From positions 25,490 to 89,489 of the forward strand of contig NZ_NTUP01000068.1 in NCBI RefSeq assembly GCF_002561455.1: a DNA stretch of 64,000 nt, given 5' to 3'. Under the pieces are notes generated by a model. It had not been told where the DNA came from. It was given only the letters and a program-made list of their open reading frames with translations, and ran no database searches. Made by a program: the position numbers and the translations under genes. Origin of the DNA: Bacillus sp. AFS015802 (lineage in GTDB: Bacteria > Bacillota > Bacilli > Bacillales > Bacillaceae_B). Of the stretch, positions 23,971 through 32,087 are shown piece by piece; position 1 is the stretch's first letter; the number at the start of each line of letters is the position of its first letter.

Positions 23971-24316
23971 TCCTCCTAAAGACTAAACATATATTATATA
24001 AATTCAATCTAAATATTATGACAATTATTCTTAAATTTATCGTAACACCGTATTGAAAAACCTACAATAAACGCATTTTGTCGTATCTTGTTACACGCAG
24101 TGATGAAAGGATTTCATCTGCATTTTTTTTATGATTTATGATGCTGAAATGATAATAAAGCGATTACATTTTAGCAGCGACATTTTTCACTGCTCATCTT
24201 GTCACGATATTCGACAAAATATTGGATTTTCCTACACATTTATCCTCGTATTATATAGAGTTGGAACATGATCTGTGCTATAAATAAAGAAGAAGAATAC
24301 AGCTTGGGGTGATACA
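23971..24316. other. Divergent intergenic region with orphan hairpin
   Basis: About 345 bp of AT-rich DNA between the DUF4912 operon (minus) and the yqzD-like gene (plus). A TATAAT box near 23992-23998 on the minus strand probably serves the sugar operon. A hairpin followed by eight T lies in the middle (24097-24129) with no plus-strand gene before it. No supported open frame was found. Confidence 0.55.
24097..24130 (+). terminator. Orphan terminator-like hairpin
   Basis: GATGAAA pairs with TTTCATC over a 3-nt loop, extended by GCAG/CTGC with bulges, and eight T follow. It points along the plus strand, where no gene precedes it within the intergenic region. Confidence 0.5.
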
Positions 24317-24649
24317 GTGACTTACCTATTCATTGGATTAGTAAGCTTCTCTATCCTATTACTTGTCATTTCGTTTTTCCAACGGGATCGGTATCGCGAT
24401 ATTGAAAAAGACATGGAAGAATTATCGATGAATGTCCTGCAGGAGCATTATAAATTGAAGAAGAGAATAAGCGTATTGGAAGAAGAACTGATGTTGGATG
24501 GTGAGATAACATTTCAAAAGAATCCTGTTAACGAAATCCTTAAAAATCAAGTTATTTCTCTATATAAGCAGGGTGTGAATGTGGATCAGATTACAAAGCA
24601 GTCAGCATTGTCCAAACAAGAAGTCCTTTCCGTCATTAAAAACTCTTAA
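24317..24649 (+). CDS. Small membrane-anchored protein with coiled coil and HTH-like end
   Basis: A 110-residue protein. Residues 3-21 form a membrane anchor, 25-60 a charged helix likely to be a coiled coil (DIEKDMEELSMNVLQEHYKLKKRISVLEEEL), and 75-108 a helix-turn-helix-like tail (VISLYKQGVNVDQITKQSALSKQEVLSVI). The GTG start follows GGGGTGAT. It stands where B. subtilis has the small unknown genes yqzC and yqzD; layout resembles SwrB and similar anchored proteins. I cannot name it. Confidence 0.6.
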   Translation: MTYLFIGLVSFSILLLVISFFQRDRYRDIEKDMEELSMNVLQEHYKLKKRISVLEEELMLDGEITFQKNPVNEILKNQVISLYKQGVNVDQITKQSALSKQEVLSVIKNS

Positions 24650-24662
24650 GGGGGATAAAATG

Positions 24663-24706
24663 AAAAAGCGGCCAACTCCATGTACTCCGGAGTCAGCCGT
24701 TTTTTT
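24663..24706. terminator. Bidirectional terminator between the anchored-protein gene and the MCP gene
   Basis: AAAAAGCGGC and GCCGTTTTTTT enclose an inner ACTCC/GGAGT pair. The two neighbouring genes converge on it. Confidence 0.8.
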
Positions 24707-26465
24707 ACATCTTAAATGTTTTAACCAAATCAGAAAGCTGATCTGCTTTTTCGATTAGATCATCCGATTGCCCGTACAACGTTTCAATCAAGCCATTTTG
24801 TTCCTGAACAGAAGAATTGATGGTAATCGTCCCATTGTTAAACTCCTGGCCGACTGCAGAAACACTTTGAAATGCCCCTTGTATATGATTCATGTATTCT
24901 TTCAATAACTCCAGGCTACTTGAGATATCCGTAATATTCCGATCCATACCAGAGACTTGTTCCTTCATCTCCTTGAAATGATCTCCCGTTTTTTGAATGT
25001 ATTCCTTTCCGATACCAAGCTCTTGATACCCGTCTTTCAAAGAACTGGAAACTTCATTGGATATATGTTGGACATTCATCACGCTATGGTTCATTTCAAG
25101 CAATGAGGAATCTACGTCTTGTGCCAACTTTCGGACTTCATTCGCAACAACAGAAAATCCTTTACCAGCTTCTCCCGCCCTTGCAGCTTCAATTGAAGCA
25201 TTGAGTGAAAGTAAATTGGTCTGATCGGCAATTTTCTTTATGATTTTTGTCAGGTTGCTGATATCGGTTGCGCTTCCCTCTAACTTATCCAGAAGATCAT
25301 ATGTTTTTTTTATTTTCTTATACACCATTTCAATTTGGTTTGTCGTGGAATTCATGGATGCGAATCCTTTTACTGTGATCCCTTGCATGTAGGTAGAGAG
25401 CTCTGACAGGGAATACCCATTCCTTTCTACTTGAGTGACCTGATCATGGAAGGTCTGATACTGATTATTCAGTTGATGAGAAGCTGCCACTTGATCATCG
25501 GAACTGATCGATAACCGATACATGGAATCAGATACCTGGTGACTGGAGGCATTGATGGAATCAGCAAGAGATTTTATGTGCTGGCTATTGCTTTGGACCG
25601 TAGAAGATCCGTCTTTGATCGCGAAAACCAGCTCCCTTAAACGCTCTACCATATGGCTGATAGAGTCGTTTAACTGACCTATCTCATCCTTGCTCCTGGT
25701 AGGGGGGACCGATTGGGTTAAATCACCCTGTGCGACAGCTTTGGTAACAGTAAGGATGCTCCCGATGCTCCTATTTATCTTGTTTGAAACAAGCGTGACG
25801 ATGAATCCACTTGCAACCAAGGAAAGAAGTACAAAACCACTCAACCAGAAAAAGAGGGAGTTCATATTATTTTCAGTTGTTTTCATAACAGAGACTTGTT
25901 GCTCGAGGGTGCGCTCTCTTATCTTTAATAATAATTGATTATTTTCGTCCCTAAGAACACTTATTTGTTTCCGTGCATCTGTATAAATATCTTCATCTAA
26001 GCGAACGACGGCTGGAGCGATTTCTTTGATGAACAGTTCATCGATCGTGTGATTATTTTGAGAGAATGTTCGAATAAGGTCTTGATCTTCCTTGTCCAGA
26101 TCTTTCAGGATATCATTTGTCTTCTCGTTCAGCTCTACCCTTAATTTACGATATTCTTTCACATCTTCATCATTTAAAAATGTTATGTAATCGGCAATCC
26201 GAATATCCTTGGCATTTATAAGCCTGCTTAACTCTGTGACTTCTACAGAGTGTTCCCCTGTATCTTTCATGAATCGCATATCCTGCATCAAATGATTCAA
26301 ACTGAAGAGCGCCAGGCCCACACATGCAATAAACAGCACGGCATTCAATAGAAACGTGTAGGCAAGTTTCTTTTTTATGGAATGATGATACGACATCCGG
26401 GATAAAAATCGATTCTCTTTCATTCTTAATACATATTTCCTAAAAGGAATAGATGGCTTCAACAT
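24705..26465 (-). CDS. Methyl-accepting chemotaxis protein
   Basis: A 586-residue chemoreceptor. TM1 is at about 33-55; a four-helix-bundle extracellular sensor follows (about 60-200, [21 protein letters not shown] is typical of 4HB_MCP); TM2 is at about 203-226; HAMP at 227-280; and the methyl-accepting domain runs to the end, with the hairpin tip [37 protein letters not shown]. It would signal to CheA through CheW, neither encoded here. The ligand is unknown. The N-terminus before TM1 is unusually long (about 30 basic residues). It stands as a single gene between the yqz region and phoU, a place without a receptor in B. subtilis. Confidence 0.93.
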   Translation of the reverse strand: MLKPSIPFRKYVLRMKENRFLSRMSYHHSIKKKLAYTFLLNAVLFIACVGLALFSLNHLMQDMRFMKDTGEHSVEVTELSRLINAKDIRIADYITFLNDEDVKEYRKLRVELNEKTNDILKDLDKEDQDLIRTFSQNNHTIDELFIKEIAPAVVRLDEDIYTDARKQISVLRDENNQLLLKIRERTLEQQVSVMKTTENNMNSLFFWLSGFVLLSLVASGFIVTLVSNKINRSIGSILTVTKAVAQGDLTQSVPPTRSKDEIGQLNDSISHMVERLRELVFAIKDGSSTVQSNSQHIKSLADSINASSHQVSDSMYRLSISSDDQVAASHQLNNQYQTFHDQVTQVERNGYSLSELSTYMQGITVKGFASMNSTTNQIEMVYKKIKKTYDLLDKLEGSATDISNLTKIIKKIADQTNLLSLNASIEAARAGEAGKGFSVVANEVRKLAQDVDSSLLEMNHSVMNVQHISNEVSSSLKDGYQELGIGKEYIQKTGDHFKEMKEQVSGMDRNITDISSSLELLKEYMNHIQGAFQSVSAVGQEFNNGTITINSSVQEQNGLIETLYGQSDDLIEKADQLSDLVKTFKM

Positions 26466-26588
26466 TGGATCCTCCTATATGTAAAACTTTGTGTCTATTA
26501 AGAATATGTACCAAAATACCCATTTTTTCTATAGTTTCGCCATTATCTTAATATAATCTTTACAAAGGGAAGCCAATGCCGTTAATTG

Positions 26589-26622
26589 AAAAAAAGCGTC
26601 CCTTCATCTTATGAAGAGACGC
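26589..26622 (-). terminator. Terminator of the pst-phoU operon
   Basis: Stem GCGTCCCTTCAT / ATGAAGAGACGC with a 3-nt loop and a run of T on the minus strand, 10 bp beyond the phoU stop codon. Confidence 0.88.
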
Positions 26623-26631
26623 CATAAAACT

Positions 26632-27291
26632 TTAGTTATTTAAATCAAAACGTTCGCCAGTCACTAAGAAAATGACATTTTCACAGATGTTTGTCACATG
26701 ATCCGCTACGCGCTCAATATATCTGCATGTAAAGGCGAGCTGGGTAATCTGACTGATTTCATTTGGATAGTTCGGAATGTACGTCATGAGTTCTTTTACT
26801 AGTTGGCCGTATAATTCGTCTACCTCATCATCACGATCCGCAACCTTTTTCGCCATGGCAGCATCCTCGCTATAAAAAGCGGTAAGTGCTTCTTCAAGCA
26901 TTTCTTCAGCAATGGAGAGCATTTTTGGGATCTCTTCTATCGGTTTGATCAATTTCTGATTCCCGATATGCAAGGTGGATTTGGCGATATTTGTGGCCAT
27001 ATCCCCAATACGTTCAATCTCCGAGCAAATCCTTAAAGCAGAGATGATCTTCCGCAAGTCTGTTGCCACGGGGGATTCTTTTGCAATTAATATGATTGCG
27101 AGATTATTGATTTCATTATCATACTGATTGATTACATGATCCTTTTTGATGATTTCCTCTGCCTTTGCAATGTCCTGTGTCTTTAAGGCAACTACAGACT
27201 CTTTCAATGATGTTTTGGCAAGATCAGCCATGTCGAAAAGCTTGTCTTTTAACTCTTTTAAATTATTATCGAAATTTCTTCTTATCGCCAT
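26632..27291 (-). CDS. phoU: PhoU, phosphate transport and signalling regulator
   Basis: A 219-residue helical protein of two PhoU repeats, each with the metal-binding E/DxxxD pattern (ICSEIERIGDMATNI and TCRYIERVADHVTNI). PhoU links the Pst transporter to the sensor kinase in many bacteria and restrains phosphate uptake. B. subtilis lacks it in its pst operon, so its presence here is a difference. The start ATG follows GGGGAA. It closes the operon 54 bp after pstB. Confidence 0.93.
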   Translation of the reverse strand: MAIRRNFDNNLKELKDKLFDMADLAKTSLKESVVALKTQDIAKAEEIIKKDHVINQYDNEINNLAIILIAKESPVATDLRKIISALRICSEIERIGDMATNIAKSTLHIGNQKLIKPIEEIPKMLSIAEEMLEEALTAFYSEDAAMAKKVADRDDEVDELYGQLVKELMTYIPNYPNEISQITQLAFTCRYIERVADHVTNICENVIFLVTGERFDLNN

Positions 27292-27345
27292 ACTTATTCC
27301 CCTTTGTTAAGTAATGATGAAGAACCGTTTTTCAATCTAAGCGTA

Positions 27346-28119
27346 TTATCCAAATCGGCCCGACACATAATCTTCCGTTCTTTTGTCAGTAGGATTAGAG
27401 AATATTTTATCCGTTTCGTCTAATTCAATCAAGTCACCCAATAAGAAGAAGGCTGTTTTATCCGAAACCCTTGCTGCCTGCTGCATGTTATGAGTCACAA
27501 TCACAATCGTATAGTCTTTTTTAAGCTCACCGATGAGCTCCTCAATTTTCACAGTGGAAATGGGATCCAGCGCTGATGTCGGTTCGTCCATCAGAAGGAT
27601 TTCAGGTTTGGTCGCGAGTGCCCTGGCAATGCACAGACGCTGTTGCTGACCACCGGAAAGACCCATGGCAGGGGCATCTAACCGATCCTTTACTTCATCC
27701 CACAACGCCACACTCTTCAAAGTGGATTCTACAATTTCATCAAGCTCTTTCTTCTTTTTGACTCCATGAACTTTCGGTCCGAACGTAATATTATTATAAA
27801 TGCTTTGCGGGAAAGGATTACCCTTTTGGAATACCATTCCGACTTTTTTCCTCAATTCGACTAAATCAACCTTATCTGAGAGAATATTCGTCCCATCATA
27901 GTTGATTTCACCGGACATTTTTATCCCCGGAACCGAACGATTCATTAAGTTCAATGTTTTGACGAATGTTGATTTCCCGCATCCTGATGGTCCAATGATG
28001 GCCGTAACCTCTTTATCATAAATAGGAAATGTAATATTTTTTAATGCATAATTATTGCCATACCATAAATTTAAGTCGTTTACGTTAAATGCCGTTTTTT
28101 TCGTTGTTGCTACTGACAC
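27346..28119 (-). CDS. pstB: Phosphate ABC transporter ATP-binding protein PstB (second copy)
   Basis: A 257-residue ABC ATPase: Walker [11 protein letters not shown]-loop [14 protein letters not shown], signature LSGGQQQR, Walker [13 protein letters not shown] and switch VTHNM. The start is GTG at 28117-28119, six nt after GGAGGGG; the TTG given by the longest frame is part of that binding site. The gene follows another pstB by 23 bp, as the pstBA/pstBB pair does in B. subtilis. Confidence 0.94.
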   Translation of the reverse strand: MSVATTKKTAFNVNDLNLWYGNNYALKNITFPIYDKEVTAIIGPSGCGKSTFVKTLNLMNRSVPGIKMSGEINYDGTNILSDKVDLVELRKKVGMVFQKGNPFPQSIYNNITFGPKVHGVKKKKELDEIVESTLKSVALWDEVKDRLDAPAMGLSGGQQQRLCIARALATKPEILLMDEPTSALDPISTVKIEELIGELKKDYTIVIVTHNMQQAARVSDKTAFFLLGDLIELDETDKIFSNPTDKRTEDYVSGRFG

Positions 28120-28142
28120 GCGAAACCCCTCCAACTAAATGA

Positions 28143-28958
28143 TCAACTGAAACGCCCTGAAATATAGTCTTCCGTTCTCTTTTCTGATGGATTTGTGAAG
28201 ATCTTTTCTGTTTGGTCATACTCCACTAAATCGCCATTATAAAAGAATGCGGTCTTGTCAGAGACACGTGACGCCTGCCCCATGTTATGTGTCACAACCA
28301 CAATCGTGTACTCTTTTTTTAGATCGGTGATCAATTCTTCAATCTTCGCATTTGAAATCGGGTCCAGTGCCGAAGATGGTTCATCCAATAACATGACCGT
28401 CGGTTTCATTGCAATCGTCCTTGCGATACATAACCGTTGCTGCTGCCCACCTGATAATGAGAGTGCTGAAGTATGAAGGCGGTCTTTAACTTCATCCCAA
28501 AGTGCCGCTTTTGTCAAGCTTTCTTCTACCATTTCATTCAGCACACTCTTCTTTTTGATTCCAGAAAATTTAAGTGCATGCACAATGTTTTCATAAATGG
28601 ACTTACTAAATGGATTCGGCTTTTGGAAAACCATCCCGATTTCTTTACGAAGGGCCACGACATCAATGTCCTTACCTAGAAGATTCACATCTTCATACAT
28701 GATCTTCCCTTCTGCACGGGCGATTGGCACTAAATCATTCATGCGATTAATGGTTCGTAAAAAGGTTGATTTTCCGCAACCTGAAGGACCGATCAAAGCT
28801 GTTACTGCATTTTTCTCGATTTCCATATTGATATTTTTAACTGCGTGATTATCACCGTAATAGAAGTCTAAGTTCTGAACATCGATGATGGTCTCTTTCT
28901 TGATTTGATCAGCTACTCTTGAAGAGCTCTTCTGTTTCGTTTCTAATTGAACCGACAT
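28143..28958 (-). CDS. pstB: Phosphate ABC transporter ATP-binding protein PstB (first copy)
   Basis: A 271-residue ABC ATPase with Walker [11 protein letters not shown]-loop [14 protein letters not shown], signature LSGGQQQR, Walker [12 protein letters not shown] and switch VTHNM. A 25-residue charged extension precedes the ABC domain. The PNPF form of the Q-loop region is standard for PstB, while the downstream copy has GNPF. It would drive phosphate import through PstC and PstA. The start ATG follows AAGGTGTGAT. Confidence 0.95.
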   Translation of the reverse strand: MSVQLETKQKSSSRVADQIKKETIIDVQNLDFYYGDNHAVKNINMEIEKNAVTALIGPSGCGKSTFLRTINRMNDLVPIARAEGKIMYEDVNLLGKDIDVVALRKEIGMVFQKPNPFSKSIYENIVHALKFSGIKKKSVLNEMVEESLTKAALWDEVKDRLHTSALSLSGGQQQRLCIARTIAMKPTVMLLDEPSSALDPISNAKIEELITDLKKEYTIVVVTHNMGQASRVSDKTAFFYNGDLVEYDQTEKIFTNPSEKRTEDYISGRFS

Positions 28959-28976
28959 GTACTATCACACCTTCTA

Positions 28977-29864
28977 TTATTTTGTTGCTGTCATTTTATT
29001 ATGAATGTAGCTTCCAATGAATCGTGCACCCAGGTTAAAAATCAAGACAGAAAGGATCAGAACAGCTGATGCACCGGCTGCTTTTTCGTCTACATCAGGA
29101 ATCAAACCTTGAGTATTGACAGACCAAATGTGTACAGCCAGGGTTTCAGCCGGTCTAAAAAGATTCAACGGTGATGTAGGTGAAAATGGATTCCAATCCA
29201 TATAGTTTAGTCTTGGAGTGGACAGACCTGCCGTAAATAACAACGCTGCCGCCTCTCCGAATACACGGCCTGATGCTAAGATTGCACCCGTTAAAATGGA
29301 AGGGAATGCTCCAGGAATCAGGACTGTCTTCACTGTGTGCCAGTTTGTGATTCCTAATGCCAGACTTGCTTCTTTCAATTCACGGGGTACATTTCTAATG
29401 GCATCTTCACTTACACGAACCAATACTGGCAGGTTAAATACCGTAAGTGCCAAGGCTCCGCCTATAATGGTATATCCCCAACCTGTTGTATTAACAAACA
29501 CCAATAATCCAAACATTCCAATGACGATAGATGGTAATGAGGCCAACACTTCAATACATGAACGGATGGTATTCGTTATTTTACCCGGTTTTGCATATTC
29601 AGCCATGTATATACCTCCGCCAACACCGAGCGGAACCGTTATGATCATCGTAATGATCAGGATGTAGAATGAATTGAATAACTGATCCCGTATTCCTCCA
29701 CCGGCACGAACCGCACTCGATGGGGTTGTCAGGAAATCCCACGTCACATATGGGAGACCTTTAACTAATATATAAGAAAATAGAGCAACTAACAGCGCAA
29801 TGATGATCGTTGCTATACCAATGAAAAAACCTGTAGCGATCTTGTCTGCTCTCTTACTATTCAT
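28977..29864 (-). CDS. pstA: Phosphate ABC transporter permease PstA
   Basis: A 295-residue membrane permease with six hydrophobic helices. The ABC-coupling EAA-like loop lies around ELKEASLALGITNWHTVKTVLIPGAFPSILTG. The start ATG overlaps the pstC stop by one base (TAATG) and follows AGGAGG. It forms the channel with PstC. Confidence 0.95.
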   Translation of the reverse strand: MNSKRADKIATGFFIGIATIIIALLVALFSYILVKGLPYVTWDFLTTPSSAVRAGGGIRDQLFNSFYILIITMIITVPLGVGGGIYMAEYAKPGKITNTIRSCIEVLASLPSIVIGMFGLLVFVNTTGWGYTIIGGALALTVFNLPVLVRVSEDAIRNVPRELKEASLALGITNWHTVKTVLIPGAFPSILTGAILASGRVFGEAAALLFTAGLSTPRLNYMDWNPFSPTSPLNLFRPAETLAVHIWSVNTQGLIPDVDEKAAGASAVLILSVLIFNLGARFIGSYIHNKMTATK

Positions 29865-30781
29865 TAGATTTTCCTCCTAGAAGATAAGTAGCGGATTAAT
29901 AAGATAAATACGAAAGACATAATCAATAGAATGAGGCCCATCGACCATAGCGTGTTGTTCTCTACGCTTCCATAAGTAGTATGTCCCATATTTAACGTGA
30001 TGATCGTTGTCAACGTTGCCGATGCATCGACGATACTTTGAGGGAGATCTCTCGTATTCCCGATCACCATTTGAACCGCTAAAGCTTCACCGAAGGCTCT
30101 CGCCATCCCTAATACCACGGCGGTCAATAATGTAGGCAGTGCCGCAGGGATTAATACTTTTCGAATCGTCTGCCATCTCGTTGCCCCCAATGCATATGAT
30201 CCATCGCGAAGGCTTTTCGGCAATGAACTCATGGCATCTGTGGCAATGGTTGTGATGGTAGGCAGGATCATCACGGATAATACGATCATCCCGGCAAGTA
30301 GTGAAAAGCCGATACCGGACGTATTATCACGAATAAAAGGAACCAATACTGTAAGCCCTATAAATCCATAAACAACGGAAGGAATTCCGACAAGGAGTTC
30401 TACAATCGGCTGCATGATTTTTCTTCCCCATGATGGCGCAATGTCCGTCATAAAGATAGCCGCTCCGATACCAAGCGGTGCTGCAACTAATGCAGAAAGA
30501 ATAGTAACAGCAAAGGATCCAAAAATGAACGGAAGAGCACCATACATTGCGTTCTCCCCTGTAGGATTCCAATCTGGACTGGTTAAGAACTCAATTGGAC
30601 TTACACCATTTTTAATAAATGACTGCAACCCTTTTGAAGTTAAGAAAATAGTAATAGATAGTGTTGCTACAATCATGATGACTGCACTTAATGTCACTAA
30701 GAACCTTCCCTTAATTTCACCGTTCATCCAAGATCTATTGCTTTTGATCAGCCTCTTTGAGGCAGGTAGCTTGTTTTCCAT
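29864..30781 (-). CDS. pstC: Phosphate ABC transporter permease PstC
   Basis: A 305-residue permease with six hydrophobic helices and the coupling loop SLRDGSYALGATRWQTIRKVLIPAALPTLL. The segment GVSPIEFLTSPDWNP matches the family closely. The start chosen is the ATG at 30779-30781 (MENKLPASKRLI), which aligns with B. subtilis PstC; the longer frame to 30832 runs through the hairpin after pstS and is unlikely to be translated. Confidence 0.94.
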   Translation of the reverse strand: MENKLPASKRLIKSNRSWMNGEIKGRFLVTLSAVIMIVATLSITIFLTSKGLQSFIKNGVSPIEFLTSPDWNPTGENAMYGALPFIFGSFAVTILSALVAAPLGIGAAIFMTDIAPSWGRKIMQPIVELLVGIPSVVYGFIGLTVLVPFIRDNTSGIGFSLLAGMIVLSVMILPTITTIATDAMSSLPKSLRDGSYALGATRWQTIRKVLIPAALPTLLTAVVLGMARAFGEALAVQMVIGNTRDLPQSIVDASATLTTIITLNMGHTTYGSVENNTLWSMGLILLIMSFVFILLIRYLSSRRKI

Positions 30782-30809
30782 AACCGTAAACACCCCTAAA
30801 TACGAGATA

Positions 30810-30841
30810 ATAGGGTAAATGCCCTTACGCATCTACCCTAT
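30810..30841 (-). terminator. Hairpin between pstS and pstC, likely attenuator
   Basis: Inverted repeat ATAGGGTA-ATGC / GCAT-TACCCTAT with a 6-nt loop and one mismatch, 24 bp after the pstS stop. No T run follows on the minus strand, so it may protect the pstS mRNA end or reduce read-through rather than stop transcription completely. Confidence 0.65.
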
Positions 30842-30865
30842 CAATTTATTTAATTACATCTTGAT

Positions 30866-31777
30866 TTATTTCTTTGTTTGTTTCCCTTCAGCATCACGTT
30901 CTACTTCCATCTTTGTAGAAGGAATGTAACCTTGATCTTTCAGTAATCCAGTTTGAACTTCTTCACTCATCATGTAGTCAAGGAATGTTTTAGCTAAACC
31001 TTCCGCTTCACCTTTAGTGTAAGAGTGTTGATAAGCCCAGATTGGGAAATCACCTTTTTGTACGTTTTCGTCAGTTGGTTTCACACCATCAATTGCAAGT
31101 GGAGTGACACTGTCATCTGTGAAGTAAGAGAAAGCAAGGTAACCGATGGCTCCATCTGTTTCGCTGATGATTTTCTTAACAGTGTTTGAAGAGTCTTCAG
31201 TGATTCCTTCAGCAGGAGTCTCTCCATCAAGACCGAATTTCACGAATGTAGCGCGAGTACCAGAAGAATCAGGACGGTTTACAAGAGTGATCTTTTGATC
31301 TTTACCACCAAGCTCTTTCCAGTTTTTGATTTCACCAGTGAATACTTTTTTTAGATCTTCTTTAGAAATGTCTTCAATACCAACATTAGGATTAACTGCA
31401 GCCGTCATACCTACAACCGCTACTTTATGGTCAACTAACTCGTCCGCCGGGATTCCTTCTTTTTCTTCAGCGAATACATCCGAGTTACCGATTTGAACTG
31501 ATCCTTCAGAAACTTGGGATAATCCAGTACCAGAACCTCCAGCGTTCACTTGGATATCTGCATCCGGATTTTCAGCCATGAATTCTTCAGCTGCTGCTGC
31601 AACAAGTGGTTGCATTGCAGAAGAACCTGAAACTACGATTGAACCAGAAGCTGTTTCTGAACCTTCTTTGTCGTCTCCAGCATTTTCATCTGTGCTGCTT
31701 CCATTCCCACATGCAGCGGCAAATGCTACAAGCGTTGCGATGATTAAAAGCAGTCCGTATTTCTTGAAGTTCTTCAT
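30866..31777 (-). CDS. pstS: Phosphate-binding lipoprotein PstS
   Basis: A 303-residue solute-binding protein. The signal peptide has lipobox FAAAC with the modified cysteine at residue 23. Phosphate-binding motifs SGSSAMQPL, GSGTG, and NRPDSSGTRATF are intact. It delivers phosphate to PstC-PstA. It is the first gene of the operon and follows the Pho boxes. The acidic linker after the lipobox (DENAGDDKEGSE) is typical of secreted proteins in this group. Confidence 0.96.
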   Translation of the reverse strand: MKNFKKYGLLLIIATLVAFAAACGNGSSTDENAGDDKEGSETASGSIVVSGSSAMQPLVAAAAEEFMAENPDADIQVNAGGSGTGLSQVSEGSVQIGNSDVFAEEKEGIPADELVDHKVAVVGMTAAVNPNVGIEDISKEDLKKVFTGEIKNWKELGGKDQKITLVNRPDSSGTRATFVKFGLDGETPAEGITEDSSNTVKKIISETDGAIGYLAFSYFTDDSVTPLAIDGVKPTDENVQKGDFPIWAYQHSYTKGEAEGLAKTFLDYMMSEEVQTGLLKDQGYIPSTKMEVERDAEGKQTKK

Positions 31778-31838
31778 TCTTTAATTCCCCCTAAAATATT
31801 GGTTGTTTTGTCCTACGAGTACTAGATTAATAGATGAG

Positions 31839-31877
31839 TGTTAATTGTGTTTTAATCGATTGTAAAGGTTTTGTAAA
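31839..31877 (-). promoter_or_regulatory. Pho box: four PhoP-binding hexamers upstream of pstS
   Basis: On the minus strand four hexamers TTTACA, TTTACA, TTAAAA and TTAACA are each separated by exactly 5 bp, the 11-bp period needed for PhoP dimers (consensus TTAACA-like). A -10-like TATTAA follows about 6 bp downstream. This is the activating site expected for a PhoP-controlled pst operon. Confidence 0.85.
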
Positions 31878-32040
31878 TTCGACATTTTTCTTCATGATTC
31901 CGCGGTTCATAAAAGCCTAAAACCCTTATTAACACTAGTATTGTTCAATGTTCAAGAATTTATGTATCCTCCAGATAAAACAATGAATTTTTGCTTGATA
32001 TTCAAATTCGGAATACATCATTGTACCTTTTTCCAAATAT

Positions 32041-32085
32041 AAAAAGCTGATTTATGGAACAAATTTCCCATAAATCAGCTTTTTC
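32041..32085. terminator. Terminator after pbpA
   Basis: Arms AAAAAGCTGATTTATGG and CCATAAATCAGCTTTTT with a 10-nt loop, directly beyond the pbpA stop; symmetrical A and T runs allow use on both strands. Confidence 0.9.
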
Positions 32086-32087
32086 TA

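Larger units (their letters stand above)
31778..32087. other. Intergenic region pbpA / pstS
   Basis: About 310 bp. It holds the pst promoter with its four Pho-type hexamers (31839-31877), about 160 bp of AT-rich sequence without a supported gene, and the pbpA terminator (32041-32085). Confidence 0.7.
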
